NCBI GenBank assembly: GCA_017640505.1
Contig: JAEPQO010000001.1
Coordinates: 884,625-948,624, forward strand
Length of the DNA stretch: 64,000 nucleotides
DNA from: Rhodospirillales bacterium
Lineage (GTDB): Bacteria; Pseudomonadota; Alphaproteobacteria; Rhodospirillales; Casp-alpha2
Reading direction: 5' to 3'
The translations under genes and the position numbers were made by a program. Position 1 is the stretch's first letter; the number at the start of each line of letters is the position of its first letter. Under the pieces are notes generated by a model, which worked only from the letters and a program-made list of their open reading frames with translations, was not told where the DNA came from and ran no database searches. Below are positions 1 to 9,276 of the stretch, one piece after another.

Positions 1-2
1 AC

Positions 3-692
3 GGCGTCATGCCGACGTTCACCTGCTGGCCCGAGGGGAACGGCCCGTGGCCGGCCATCGTCTTCTATATGGACGCACCGGCGATCCGCGAGGAACTCTT
101 TGACATGGCGCGGCGCATGGCGTCTGACGGCTACTTCGTCATTCTGCCGGATCTGTTCTATCGCTTCGGGATCATCCGCTTCCCGTTCCGCAATGCGAAC
201 ACGCGCGCCGTCTGGCAGGAAATCATGCGCCATCTGTCGAACGAGGACGTGATGCGCGATACCCGCGCCATGCTCGACTACATGGCCGGCGAGGACGTGG
301 TGAAGCCGGGACCGAAAGCGACCATCGGTTATTGCATGAGCGGCCGTTTCGTCACCGCGGCAGCGGGCACGTTCCCCGACGACTTCGCCGCGAATGCGTC
401 GTTCTATGGCGTCGGCATCGTCACCGCCAAGGACGACTCCGCGCATTTCTGGGTCAAGCACATCAAGGGCGAGATGTACTTCGCCTTCGCCGAGACCGAC
501 GGTACGGTCCCGGCCTATGTGATCCCGACGCTGAAGGCGGAACTCGAAGAACACGGCACGGACTATACGCTCAAGGTGTTCCCCGGTACGGAACACGGTT
601 TCAGCTTCAAGTCCCGCGACGTGTATGACGAGGCCGCCGCCGAGGAAGGCCACGCGCACTTCATGGACATGTGCAAACGCAAGTTGGGCTAG
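3..692 (+). CDS. Dienelactone hydrolase family protein, 5' end cut by window edge
   Basis: An alpha/beta-hydrolase of the dienelactone hydrolase family, predicted to cleave ester or lactone substrates in the cytoplasm. The nucleophile elbow reads GYCMSG (cysteine nucleophile), followed by an acid in ETDGTVP and a histidine in GTEHGFSF, giving the expected Cys-Asp-His triad in order. The frame is open to the window edge. The ATG at 9 is possible, but family members usually have a short strand before this point (typically '..DG.MPTF'), so I think the true start lies upstream. No operon partner is visible; the next gene follows after about 100 bases. The exact substrate cannot be inferred. Confidence 0.85.
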   Translation, partial: GVMPTFTCWPEGNGPWPAIVFYMDAPAIREELFDMARRMASDGYFVILPDLFYRFGIIRFPFRNANTRAVWQEIMRHLSNEDVMRDTRAMLDYMAGEDVVKPGPKATIGYCMSGRFVTAAAGTFPDDFAANASFYGVGIVTAKDDSAHFWVKHIKGEMYFAFAETDGTVPAYVIPTLKAELEEHGTDYTLKVFPGTEHGFSFKSRDVYDEAAAEEGHAHFMDMCKRKLG

Positions 693-789
693 GCTGACAG
701 CCGGCCGCGATTTCAATTGCCGACGGACCTGACTCGATCCTAGTATCGGCGCGATCCGCGGTCGGCGGATATCAAAAGGATTGCATCAC

Positions 790-1761
790 GTGCTGCTCGC
801 GTGGGTCTCTGTCATTGCCGGTCTGGCGTTGCTCGTCTGGAGCGCCGACAAGTTCGTCGACGGTGCTGCCGCGACGGCGAACCATCTCTCCGTGCCGCCG
901 CTGCTGATCGGTATGGTCATCGTCGGTTTCGGCACGTCGGCGCCGGAAATGGTGGTGTCCGCCCTCGCCGCGTCACAGGGCAATCCGGGGCTCGCGCTCG
1001 GCAACGCCTATGGTTCCAACATCGCCAACATCGCGCTTATTCTCGGTGTCACCGCACTGGTCTGCCCGATTGCCGTTCAGTCGCAGGTCATCAAAAAGGA
1101 AATCCCGCTGCTGATCGCGGTCACCGCGCTCGCCGCCTATCAGCTCGTGGACGGGCAGTTGTCCCGGATCGATGCGGTCGTGCTGCTGGCGGTATTCGCG
1201 GCGCTCATGGGCTGGAGCATCCTCCAGGGACTCCGCGGCCGCGGCGACCCGCTCGGCGAGGAAATGGAGGAGCAACTCGGCGATAATACGATGCCGCTCG
1301 GCCGTGCCGTGATGTGGATCGTCATCGGTCTGGTGATCCTGGTCGGTTCGTCGCGGCTGCTCGTCTGGGGCGCGGTCGAGATTGCAAGCGCGCTCGGCGT
1401 CAGCGATCTTGTCATCGGCCTCACCATCGTCGCGATCGGCACATCGTTGCCGGAACTGGCATCGTCGTTGACGGCGGCACGCAAGAACGAGCCGGACCTC
1501 GCCATCGGCAACGTGATTGGCTCCAACATGTTCAACACGCTGGCGGTGGTCGGTATCGCCGGGGCGATTCAGCCGATGGCCGTTGCGCCCGAGGTGCTAA
1601 GCCGTGACATGCTGGTCGTCGGTGTGCTGACGCTTGGCCTGTTCATCGTCGCATACGGTTTCAAGGGGCCGGGCATCATCAACCGCTTCGAGGGTGCTGC
1701 GCTGGTGGCGTGCTATGCCGGCTACACCGCATGGATCGCGGCCGGCGTGCTGGGCGCCTGA
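790..1761 (+). CDS. Sodium/calcium exchanger family protein (CaCA, YrbG-like)
   Basis: Inner-membrane cation/Ca2+ exchanger made of two inverted repeats. Each repeat carries the alpha-motif pair: GFGTSAPEM near residue 46 with GNAYGSN after it, and IGTSLPEL near residue 216 with GNVIGSN after it. The acidic residues in these motifs form the ion site in the family. About ten hydrophobic segments are present and the length (about 323 aa) is normal for YrbG-like members. I prefer GTG at 790, which has AAAAGGA nine bases upstream; the in-frame TTG at 781 directly abuts that ribosome site. Whether it moves Ca2+ or another ion is not decided by sequence. Confidence 0.85.
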   Translation: MLLAWVSVIAGLALLVWSADKFVDGAAATANHLSVPPLLIGMVIVGFGTSAPEMVVSALAASQGNPGLALGNAYGSNIANIALILGVTALVCPIAVQSQVIKKEIPLLIAVTALAAYQLVDGQLSRIDAVVLLAVFAALMGWSILQGLRGRGDPLGEEMEEQLGDNTMPLGRAVMWIVIGLVILVGSSRLLVWGAVEIASALGVSDLVIGLTIVAIGTSLPELASSLTAARKNEPDLAIGNVIGSNMFNTLAVVGIAGAIQPMAVAPEVLSRDMLVVGVLTLGLFIVAYGFKGPGIINRFEGAALVACYAGYTAWIAAGVLGA

Positions 1762-1811
1762 GGTTCTCATTCACGACGATGGCGCCAAGTTGTTCTTGAT
1801 TTGTTCTCTAC

Positions 1812-2924
1812 ATGATCCTATCCTACGGCATGGTCGATATCATCCCGGATCAGGCGCGAAAGGGCAGGGGCGCGGTCTCCAACCGCACGGGCCGGTTCGA
1901 GCCGTTGGCGGGGATGCGCATCGACGACGGCTGGGGCACGGGGGATGACCTGGCGGCGGAGAAGCTGAGAACCACCGTCACCGACGAGCATCCGAAGACG
2001 ATTATCGCCACCAACAGCTCGCCCGACATTCCGTTCGAACGCTCGATCAATCCCTACCGGGGGTGCGAGCACGGCTGCGTTTACTGCTATGCGCGGCCGA
2101 CCCATGCCTACCACGGGCTGTCGCCGGGGCTCGATTTCGAAACCAGACTGTTCGCGAAACCGGACGCGGCCAGGCTGCTCGAGGATGCGTTCCGCAAACC
2201 GTCCTATAAGCCGCAGACGATCCAGCTCGGCGCCAACACGGATCCGTACCAGCCGATCGAACGCGCGCGGCGCATTACCAGAAGCGTTATCGAGGTCATG
2301 CACCGCTACGATCATCCGCTCGGCATCACCACCAAGTCGGACCTGGTGCTGCGCGATCTCGACCTGCTAGCACCGATGGCGGCCAAGGGACTGGCCGCGG
2401 TCGCGGTTTCGGTGACGACGCTGGACGCGCGGCTTGCGCGCACGATGGAGCCGCGCTGCCCGCGCCCGGAAAAACGCCTGAACGCGATCCGGGAACTTTC
2501 GGCCGCCGGCGTGCCGGTCGCCGTCATGACAGCGCCGCTGGTGCCGGGCCTCAACGACCACGAGATCGAGGACATTCTTGCCGGCGCCGCCGATGCCGGC
2601 GCGATGGCGGCGGAGTACATCATGCTGCGCCTGCCGCTTGAAATTCACGAGTTGTTCGAGGAATGGCTCGCCGCCCATGTGCCGGACCGCGCCAAAAAGG
2701 TCATGTCCCTGGTGCGCGACACGCGCGGCGGCAAGGTCTATGACAGCGCATGGTCGGAACGCATGAAGGGCAAGGGCGTCTATGCCGACATGATCGCCGC
2801 CCGCTTCCGCGCCGCACGCCGGAAATACGGCTTCGCGCACAACGCGGCGAGCGGCTTCAAACTGCGCAGCGATCTTTTCACCCGGCCACTCGGATCCGCG
2901 GATCAGCCGTCGCTGTTTGACTAA
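1812..2924 (+). CDS. PA0069-type radical SAM protein
   Basis: Radical SAM enzyme of the PA0069 group, related to spore photoproduct lyase. The cluster-binding cysteines are in CEHGCVYC (C85, C89, C92), the CxxxCxxC spacing that ligates a 4Fe-4S cluster. The N-terminal stretch ARKGRGAVSNRTGRFE and the following INPYRGCEHG are typical of the group. A second in-frame ATG at 1830 is equally plausible as the start, since neither has a clear ribosome site. The reaction of this group is not established to my knowledge. The gene stands alone and is followed by a palindromic repeat element. Confidence 0.85.
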   Translation: MILSYGMVDIIPDQARKGRGAVSNRTGRFEPLAGMRIDDGWGTGDDLAAEKLRTTVTDEHPKTIIATNSSPDIPFERSINPYRGCEHGCVYCYARPTHAYHGLSPGLDFETRLFAKPDAARLLEDAFRKPSYKPQTIQLGANTDPYQPIERARRITRSVIEVMHRYDHPLGITTKSDLVLRDLDLLAPMAAKGLAAVAVSVTTLDARLARTMEPRCPRPEKRLNAIRELSAAGVPVAVMTAPLVPGLNDHEIEDILAGAADAGAMAAEYIMLRLPLEIHELFEEWLAAHVPDRAKKVMSLVRDTRGGKVYDSAWSERMKGKGVYADMIAARFRAARRKYGFAHNAASGFKLRSDLFTRPLGSADQPSLFD

Positions 2925-2926
2925 GG

Positions 2927-3024
2927 CCCCTCACCCGGCTCGCTTCGCTCGCCACCCTCTCCCCGAGGAGAGGGGTGATTGATCCAGCGTCCCCTCTCCC
3001 TTGGGAGAGGGCTAGGGTGAGGGG
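2927..3024. repeat. Palindromic intergenic repeat, CCCCTCACCC-ended, copy 1
   Basis: The element is bounded by perfect 10-bp inverted termini (CCCCTCACCC and GGGTGAGGGG). Inside are smaller dyads built from CCCTCTCC/GGAGAGGG. It starts just after the stop codon of the radical SAM gene. A related element lies at 58209-58321. It looks like a REP/MITE-like dispersed repeat and may act as a bidirectional terminator or processing site; function is inference. Confidence 0.75.
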
Positions 3025-3100
3025 ATGACGGCACCGCCATTGATCATCGCCCGCCTGTCCCTCATGCTGCCGTCCCGCCGTCTTCTGACCGGAGTCCGAC

Positions 3101-3967
3101 TTGACGTTTCTCATCGCCGCCATGGTGGTTGCCAGCGCGTGTATCCACCCGCTCTGGAACCTGCTGATCAAGGGTGACCACGACCGGGTCGCATCGTGGT
3201 GGCTGTTCACCGTGATGCTGTCGGCGATCGGCGGCGTCGTATGCTTCGTGCGCGGCGCCGACGTGATGGCGGTGTTCGACGTCTGGCCGCTGCTGGCGAT
3301 GTCGATCGCGGGGCAGTACCTGTACGGCCTGACGCTGATCCGCATCTACGCCGACGGCGACCTGTCGGCGTATTATCCGATCGTCCGCGCCTCGCCGGTC
3401 GGCGTGGTCATCATCGGCTTCCTGTTCATGAACGAAAGCTATGGCGCGCAGGTGCTGCTCGGCATCGGCCTCACCGTGTTCGGCGCGTTCTGGCTGCAGA
3501 AACAGCCGGGCCGCCGCCTGCTGGACGATCCCCGGACCCTTGCTCTCGCCGTGGTCTGCATGATGTCGACGGCGATCTATTCTATCGCCGATTCGCAGGC
3601 GGTCCGGCACGTCGCGCCCGAGGCATTGTTCTTCTGGGTCGAGACGCTGATGGTGTTCGGCTACCTGCCGGTGTTTGCCCTGATGGGGCACAGGGGCGTG
3701 ATCCTGCGCGCCGCCGGCCTGATGCGTGCCCGGCCGGTACGCCATATCGGGGCCGGTGCGCTGGCGTACGTGTCCTACGTGCTGATCCTCGCCGCCTACG
3801 CCAAGGGCGGCGACGTCGCCGCGGTGACCACGGTCAGGCAGCTGTCGATTCCGATGTCCGTGCTGCTGGGCGGCATGGTCCTCAAGGAAGCGCTGCTCGG
3901 CCGCCGCCTCGCCGCGTCGCTATGCCTTGCCGGCGGCATCGTGCTGGTCATTCTCGGCAGTTCGTAG
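3101..3967 (+). CDS. EamA/DMT family transporter
   Basis: Ten-TM drug/metabolite transporter superfamily protein with two EamA-like halves: the first half spans roughly residues 1-135 and the second about 145-288. The start is TTG at 3101 with GGAG nine bases upstream. The length (288 aa) is typical. Hydrophobic helices such as VVIIGFLFMNESYG and the C-terminal MVLKEALLGRRL turn resemble EamA permeases. The substrate is unknown. The gene ends just before a secreted protein gene in the same orientation, so the two could be co-transcribed. Confidence 0.8.
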   Translation: MTFLIAAMVVASACIHPLWNLLIKGDHDRVASWWLFTVMLSAIGGVVCFVRGADVMAVFDVWPLLAMSIAGQYLYGLTLIRIYADGDLSAYYPIVRASPVGVVIIGFLFMNESYGAQVLLGIGLTVFGAFWLQKQPGRRLLDDPRTLALAVVCMMSTAIYSIADSQAVRHVAPEALFFWVETLMVFGYLPVFALMGHRGVILRAAGLMRARPVRHIGAGALAYVSYVLILAAYAKGGDVAAVTTVRQLSIPMSVLLGGMVLKEALLGRRLAASLCLAGGIVLVILGSS

Positions 3968-3988
3968 GCTTTGCGATATACTGCGGCC

Positions 3989-4525
3989 ATGCATCGATTC
4001 GCCGCATGTCTTCTGGGCGTGGCCCTGCTTTCAGGCGCAACCGACGCCCGTGCGCAGGCGACCAGCCTCGACGACGTGCCGATTGCCTGGGGCGAAGCCG
4101 ACGAGCGTCACACCACCGTTTGCGCCAAGCGCTGGCACGCGATCCGTATCCGCGACATCCGCACCCGTGCCGTCGACCAGGGGCTTGGCGCCGACGCGCA
4201 GATCGAACAGGAAAGCCGTGCCATCTTCAACGGCGGGGCGGACTGCTACACCGGGCAAATCGTCTATCGCCCGGTGGCGCACGCCGACGTTATCCTCGGC
4301 GCGCGCACGTGGGTGCAGGTGGTCGAACGCGATGGCGCCGTGCCGTGCTTCAACGGGCTTCGCTGCCGCTGGACGATCCAGTCGCAGAGCTTCGTCGAGG
4401 CCAAGGTCGAAATCGACGGCAAGGCGCATCCGGCAACCGTCTACGTGGCGACGCCGCGCCCGGTGCAGCCGGCACGGGTGGATGGTCCGCCGCCGGTGAT
4501 CACCGGAGAGAAGAAAAAACCTTAA
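3989..4525 (+). CDS. Secreted protein of unknown function
   Basis: I do not recognise a family. The N-terminus (MHRFAACLLGVALLSG, then TDARAQ) is a classic Sec signal peptide with a likely cleavage after ARA or AQA, so the mature protein of about 155 aa should be periplasmic. Four cysteines in the mature part (VCAKRWH, DCYTG, PCFNG, RCRW) could form two disulphides. I chose ATG at 3989 over the in-frame TTG at 3971 because it starts directly at the signal peptide. Its 3' end overlaps the convergent MFS gene by four bases. Confidence 0.65.
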   Translation: MHRFAACLLGVALLSGATDARAQATSLDDVPIAWGEADERHTTVCAKRWHAIRIRDIRTRAVDQGLGADAQIEQESRAIFNGGADCYTGQIVYRPVAHADVILGARTWVQVVERDGAVPCFNGLRCRWTIQSQSFVEAKVEIDGKAHPATVYVATPRPVQPARVDGPPPVITGEKKKP

Positions 4526-5715
4526 ACCTGCGGGTCGCGCGTCTTGGGCAGGCGCATGGCGTTGAACAGCGCCAGGATCGAGGCAATGCACGCCAGTTCC
4601 AGCGACACCCGGTAATCGCTCGTCAGGTCGTAGAAGTAGCCGCCCAGCGTCGGCCCCAGCAGGCCCGCCGCGCCCCACGCCGTCAGGATCAGGGCGAAGT
4701 TGCGGCCGTAGCTCTCGCGGCCGAGGAAGATCGAGATCGCGGACGGATAGATACCCGCCGTCATGCCGTAGGCGACGCCCGCCATGGCCATGGCGACGAC
4801 GGCGCCTTCGCCCGACGGATTGGCGAGCACGACAATGAAGCCGAGCGCGCCGGTGAGGTGCGAAATGCCGGCGACCGAGCGCACCGCGACGTAATCGGCG
4901 AGCCACCCGGACACGAGCCGCCCCGTGGCGTTGCCGACGGAGAGTAGCGTGACGCCGATGACCGCGGCCTGGGCGACCCCGCCGAAATGCACGATGATCG
5001 CCGCCGCATGACCGATCGCCAGAACACCCGCCAGCGCGCCCAGGAAAAAGCCGAGCCAGACGACCTTCATCACCCGGCCTGAATGGCGATCGGGCCGGCC
5101 CATGTGCTGGCGCGGCAACCGGATGCCGCTCAGCGCGATCAGCACGATAGCGGTGGCGCCCGCGGCGGTTATGGCGAGCGCCAGCATCCAGAACGTGGCG
5201 CGCACGCCGTTGGTGGCGACGCTCATTTCCAGCACGTAGGCGGCGGCGACACCGCCCGCGGCGAAGGCGGAAATGATCAGTCCGTTGGCGAGGCCCGGAT
5301 TGCCGGGCAGCGCCGCCTGGCCGGTCTGCAGCACGACGTTGTAACTCAGCCCGCAGCCGAGCCCGAACAGCAGGCCGTAGCCGACGATCACGGCGAGATA
5401 GCCGTCGCCCATGGCGGCGATGGCCAGCCCGCCGGCACCCGCGATCAGGCCGAACAGCGGCAGCAGGGCGGTGGGCATGCGGCCGAACGCGAACGGGATC
5501 ACGAAGTTGCCGAACGTGAAGCTGACGATGGCGAGCGAGAAGACGATGCTGACGTCGGTGCGAAGCACGCCGAGGTCCTGCTCCAGCCCGGCAATGAACA
5601 CGCTCCACGCATAGAGCGAGCCGAACATCATGTTGAGCAGAATGCCCGCGATCAGGCCGAGAAACCGTCGCGGGCTTTGTGGTGCGGGGGCGGAGTCTTT
5701 GGGCGTATCCGTCAT
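4522..5715 (-). CDS. MFS transporter, oxalate/formate antiporter-like
   Basis: Twelve-TM major facilitator protein of about 397 aa. The first helix GILLNMMFGSLYAWSVF resembles the OFA (oxalate:formate antiporter) family, as does the loop after it with its acidic pair (GLEQDLG). The ATG at 5715 starts at a short hydrophilic tail; an in-frame GTG at 5751 would add 12 residues and is less likely. The substrate could be a small carboxylate by family analogy, but OFA-like proteins are diverse. It lies divergent from the LysR gene at 5847, which makes LysR a possible regulator of it. Confidence 0.8.
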   Translation of the reverse strand: MTDTPKDSAPAPQSPRRFLGLIAGILLNMMFGSLYAWSVFIAGLEQDLGVLRTDVSIVFSLAIVSFTFGNFVIPFAFGRMPTALLPLFGLIAGAGGLAIAAMGDGYLAVIVGYGLLFGLGCGLSYNVVLQTGQAALPGNPGLANGLIISAFAAGGVAAAYVLEMSVATNGVRATFWMLALAITAAGATAIVLIALSGIRLPRQHMGRPDRHSGRVMKVVWLGFFLGALAGVLAIGHAAAIIVHFGGVAQAAVIGVTLLSVGNATGRLVSGWLADYVAVRSVAGISHLTGALGFIVVLANPSGEGAVVAMAMAGVAYGMTAGIYPSAISIFLGRESYGRNFALILTAWGAAGLLGPTLGGYFYDLTSDYRVSLELACIASILALFNAMRLPKTRDPQV

Positions 5716-5846
5716 GGGCTGCGTTTTACCGCCCGGGCGCGGACGTGACACGTTAAAAGTTGATTGCTATCGGATCGCATTCTCGCGTTTGACGCCATCG
5801 CGGATGACGGTAGGCTGCCATCGGCGGAACGAGCAACGGGGCCGGC

Positions 5847-6755
5847 GTGGCAAAAGACATCCGATATAACTGGAGCGACATCGTCTACTTCCTCGAAGTG
5901 GCGCGCCAGAAGAGCCTTGTCCGCGCGGCGGAGAAGCTGCGCGTCGATCACACCACGGTCAGCCGCCGCATCCGCGAGCTGGAAAAGAGCCTCAATACGT
6001 CGCTGTTTTCGCGCACCAAGTCCGGGTTCCAGCTGACCGAGACCGGCACCCAGCTGTTGCAGTACGCCGAAGGTATGGAAGGCCATGCCAACGCGATCAC
6101 CGAGATGATCGCCGGTGTCGAGGGGGCGGGTGCAGGCGGCGCGGTGCGTATTGCCAGTATGGAAGGGATCGGCAGCCTTTACCTGACAAAACTGTTCGGC
6201 GCCTTTCATGCACAGTTCCCCGAGGTGCAGATCGAGCTGATCACCGATTACCGGATGCTCGATCTCAGCCGACGCGAAGCGGACATTTTCATCAGCTTCT
6301 TCAAGCCCGTCGGCAAGCGGCTGTCGATCAGCAAGCTCGGCGAGTTCAAGGTGTCGCTGTTCGCATCCGGCGATTACCTAAAACGCTGCGGTATGCCGTC
6401 GAGCGTCGCCGAACTGGAAAAGCACGAATTCGTCGACTTCATCGACGAACTTGTTCACGTGCAGGAAAACAGGTGGCTCTCCGACATCCTTCGTCCGCAC
6501 AGTACGAAGTTCAGGTCCACAAGCCTTCTTGCTCAGTATATGTGGGCTTCGGAAGGAGAGGGGCTCGCCATGCTGCCGTCATTCGTCGCCGCCAACAACG
6601 CCGACCTCGTTCCGGTCATGCCCGAGCTTTGCACGGTGCGCGACATCTGGATGTCGGTCCACGAGGATCTTTTGCACATCGCGCGCATCAAGGCCGTGAC
6701 CGGGTTCCTGGAAAAGAACATTGCCCGCGACAGGGACTTCCTGATGCCGGGTTGA
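5847..6755 (+). CDS. LysR family transcriptional regulator
   Basis: A 302-aa LysR-type regulator. The N-terminal winged helix-turn-helix covers residues about 9-66 (FLEVARQKSLVRAAEKL, then VSRRIRELEKSL, then LFSRTKSGFQLTETG). The rest is the periplasmic-binding-protein-like effector domain. The start is GTG at 5847. It is divergent from the MFS gene across about 130 bases, the usual arrangement for LysR control of a neighbour. The effector is unknown. Confidence 0.88.
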   Translation: MAKDIRYNWSDIVYFLEVARQKSLVRAAEKLRVDHTTVSRRIRELEKSLNTSLFSRTKSGFQLTETGTQLLQYAEGMEGHANAITEMIAGVEGAGAGGAVRIASMEGIGSLYLTKLFGAFHAQFPEVQIELITDYRMLDLSRREADIFISFFKPVGKRLSISKLGEFKVSLFASGDYLKRCGMPSSVAELEKHEFVDFIDELVHVQENRWLSDILRPHSTKFRSTSLLAQYMWASEGEGLAMLPSFVAANNADLVPVMPELCTVRDIWMSVHEDLLHIARIKAVTGFLEKNIARDRDFLMPG

Positions 6756-6804
6756 TTGTGTTCCCGTCGTTTTCGCCGCCGGCGAGAGGATATAAGCTGC
6801 CGGT

Positions 6805-8073
6805 ATGGAATCCGCCGTTCACCTGTTGACCGTCCTGATCGCCGCGTGGGTTTTCGGTCACGTGGCGGAGTTCATCAAGATCCCGGCCGCCGTGGGCCAG
6901 GTGATGGCCGGTGTCGTCCTGGCGATGACGAGCGGGCTCGTGCCCGAGGGTTCGGTGTGGCTCTACGGCATCGCGGCTGATCCGGCCGTGCAGGGGGTCG
7001 GTGAGGCAGGCATCATCATGCTGTTGCTATATGCCGGCATCGAAATGCGCCCGAGCGATATCGCGAAACACGAACGGGAAGCCTTTGCCGTCGCCATCGG
7101 CGGCGTTGCCGTGCCGCTCGCGCTGGGTTTCGCGCTGGCCTGGGTGTACCTGCCCGAAAGCGCGGCGCGCGGGGCACAGGCCTTCGTGGTCGGCGTGGCG
7201 CTGTCTATTTCGGCCATCGCCGTGGCAGCCAAGGTGTTCATGGACTTCCGCCTGATGCACCAGGCAATCGGCCAGATCAGCATTGCCGCCGCCGTGATCG
7301 ACGACATCATCGGCCTGATCCTGCTGGGGGTCGTCACCGAGCTGATTGCCAAGGGCGCGCCGCCGGACGCGCTGGCGCTCTTGCTGATGCTGGGCAAAGT
7401 CACGGTTTTCTTCGCGGCGACCTGGGCGATCGGTCATTTCCTGTTCGAGCATCTGTGGCGTGCCCTGCACAAGATTCACATGCCGGGCCTCAGGCTGATG
7501 ACCCTGCTGACGATCGCGCTCGGTTATGGCCTGTTCGCCGAGCTTCTGGGGCTGCACTTCATTCTTGGCCCGTTCATGGCCGGACTGTATTTCGAACCCC
7601 AGCGCGTCGGCCACGCCGCGTTTAACGCCATCGACCACACCGTGAACACGGTGACCAAGGGCGTGCTGGGCCCGGTGTTCTTTGCTGCCATCGGCTTGAT
7701 GGTCGACCTGAGCGCGCTTGTCGAAGTGCCGGGGTTCCTCGCCGCCCTGGTGGTCGTCGCGATCGTCGGCAAGCTGATCGGCTGCGGTCTGCCCGCCTAT
7801 GTGCTGAACGGCGGCCGTGCCCGCGATGCCGTCGCGATCGGCATCGGCATGAGCGGACGCGGCGCGGTGGAACTGTTTATCGTTTCCATCGCCTACGAGA
7901 CGGGCCTGTTCGGGACCGGCAACGGCGGCGATCCGATCCTCGCAAACCTGTACAGCGCCCTCGTGCTCACGGCGATCATCACCACGGCGCTGACACCCGT
8001 GCTGCTGCGCATCGTCCTGCAGCAAAGCCGCCCCGCCGGCGGCGCGGCGGATACGGCGCGCCGAACAAACTGA
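6805..8073 (+). CDS. CPA2 family cation:proton antiporter
   Basis: Membrane antiporter of the CPA2 family (Na+ or K+/H+ exchange), 422 aa with about 12-13 hydrophobic segments and no TrkA-N or TrkA-C regulatory domain. The paired acidic motif VIDDIIGL in the middle corresponds to the ion-binding aspartates of electrogenic members. The C-terminal GMSGRGAVELFI segment is typical of this group. It follows the LysR gene by 49 bases and may be co-transcribed. Ion specificity cannot be read from the sequence. Confidence 0.85.
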   Translation: MESAVHLLTVLIAAWVFGHVAEFIKIPAAVGQVMAGVVLAMTSGLVPEGSVWLYGIAADPAVQGVGEAGIIMLLLYAGIEMRPSDIAKHEREAFAVAIGGVAVPLALGFALAWVYLPESAARGAQAFVVGVALSISAIAVAAKVFMDFRLMHQAIGQISIAAAVIDDIIGLILLGVVTELIAKGAPPDALALLLMLGKVTVFFAATWAIGHFLFEHLWRALHKIHMPGLRLMTLLTIALGYGLFAELLGLHFILGPFMAGLYFEPQRVGHAAFNAIDHTVNTVTKGVLGPVFFAAIGLMVDLSALVEVPGFLAALVVVAIVGKLIGCGLPAYVLNGGRARDAVAIGIGMSGRGAVELFIVSIAYETGLFGTGNGGDPILANLYSALVLTAIITTALTPVLLRIVLQQSRPAGGAADTARRTN

Positions 8074-8438
8074 GCGATCCTGACGAAAGGCGGTTTTTTT
8101 ATCGCCCGGCGTGTCAGGCGCGCGCGGACGGCAACGGTGCCATGCCGCTAAAATCGGCATTTCCACCTACGTCTAAGTGCATATAAAGCATGCGAAAATA
8201 AGACATTGTGCATATTTTAGGCATGCAAAATATCAATCAACACAAGAAATAATCACAAGTAATCTGCATTTTTGCACATGCCGTTGCAAAACTGGGTATT
8301 CCAATCTGCCGTTATTTCGTCATGATTTGCATTGTGCATTGCAGCGTCATGCGGCTTGTCAGTTGAATTTAAATAAAAAATTCCGCTCCCGTTAACGTGC
8401 ACTGCAGCATGATCGTTTAACGGCAACAGGAACGAGCG
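8074..8438 (+). promoter_or_regulatory. AT-rich control region before the ABC/nitrilase operon
   Basis: A 365-base gap much richer in A+T than its flanks. It contains two perfect 7-8-7 dyads: ATATTTT-8-AAAATAT at 8212-8233 and TTTTGCA-8-TGCAAAA at 8270-8291. There is also a loose direct repeat (GCATAT, then GCATGC, then an A-rich run) at about 8179 and 8210, spaced about three helical turns. TGCAT-type words recur down to 8410. This looks like a regulator-binding region driving the operon starting at 8439. No convincing protein is encoded here; a 72-codon frame at 8177-8395 has no domain and atypical composition. Confidence 0.55.
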
Positions 8439-9227
8439 ATGTCGGCAGCCATTCCCCAGATTCTGAAACAACCGCGGCTCCGCCGCGCCCTGGAACTGAC
8501 GCTCGGCCCGGCGCTTCTGATCCTCGTCTGGTGGATCGCGTTCGCCGGCGAACTGGTCAACAAAGACCTGTTGCCGTCGCCGTTCGCGACCATCGCCGAC
8601 ACCGCCGTCGCCATCGCCAACGGCGAGATGATCCACGATTTCATCCAGACCCTGATCCGGGTCGGCTACTCGATCGCCATCGCGACCGTCCTCGGCGTGC
8701 CGATGGGCATCGCGCTCGGTGCCAAGGACAGCGTCTACCGCTCGCTCGAATTCGTTATCGACTTCTTCCGCTCGACGCCGGCGACGGCGATGTTCCCGCT
8801 GTTCCTGTTGCTGTTCGGGCTGGGCGACGTCGCCAAGATCGCGATCGCCGCGTTCGCGGCGTGGCTGGTGATCGTCTTCAACGTCGCCTACGGCGTGATG
8901 AACGCGCGCCAGACGCGGATCCTCGCCGCCAAGTCCATGGGCGCCAGCAACATGCGGATTTTCCGCGACGTGATTTTCTTCGAAACCCTGCCGCAGACGT
9001 TCGTCGGCCTGCGCAACGCGGTTTCGATCGCGCTCGTCGTCATCATTGTCGCCGAGATGTTCATCGGCGCCGTCGACGGCATGGGGCATCGCATCATCGA
9101 TGCGCAGATTTCCTACCAGCTGACGGATATGTACGGCTCGATCCTCGCCGCGGGCGGCATGGGATACGGGCTCAACCTGGCATTGCTGATCGTCGAGAAG
9201 ACGATCGTCCACTGGTCCGGCAAATGA
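8439..9227 (+). CDS. ABC transporter permease, NitT/TauT type
   Basis: Inner-membrane permease of the nitrate/sulfonate/taurine class (SsuC/TauC-like), 262 aa with about six TM helices. The coupling-helix region near AKSMGASNMRIFRDVIF matches the EAA motif that contacts the ATPase. The start ATG at 8439 follows an AGGAACGAG ribosome site. It is the first gene of an apparent operon with the binding protein (9277), the ATPase (10288) and a double nitrilase (11214). The transported compound is unknown; the linked hydrolase suggests a nitrile, amide or carbamate, which is inference. Confidence 0.88.
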   Translation: MSAAIPQILKQPRLRRALELTLGPALLILVWWIAFAGELVNKDLLPSPFATIADTAVAIANGEMIHDFIQTLIRVGYSIAIATVLGVPMGIALGAKDSVYRSLEFVIDFFRSTPATAMFPLFLLLFGLGDVAKIAIAAFAAWLVIVFNVAYGVMNARQTRILAAKSMGASNMRIFRDVIFFETLPQTFVGLRNAVSIALVVIIVAEMFIGAVDGMGHRIIDAQISYQLTDMYGSILAAGGMGYGLNLALLIVEKTIVHWSGK

Positions 9228-9276
9228 CGCGCCGGACCCAAGAACAGAACGACATGACAGAAAAGGAGCTCTCACG

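Noticed and set aside
8177-8395. A 72-codon frame in the AT-rich region
   Set aside because: No ribosome site, no domain, many rare codons, and it overlaps the candidate operator dyads.
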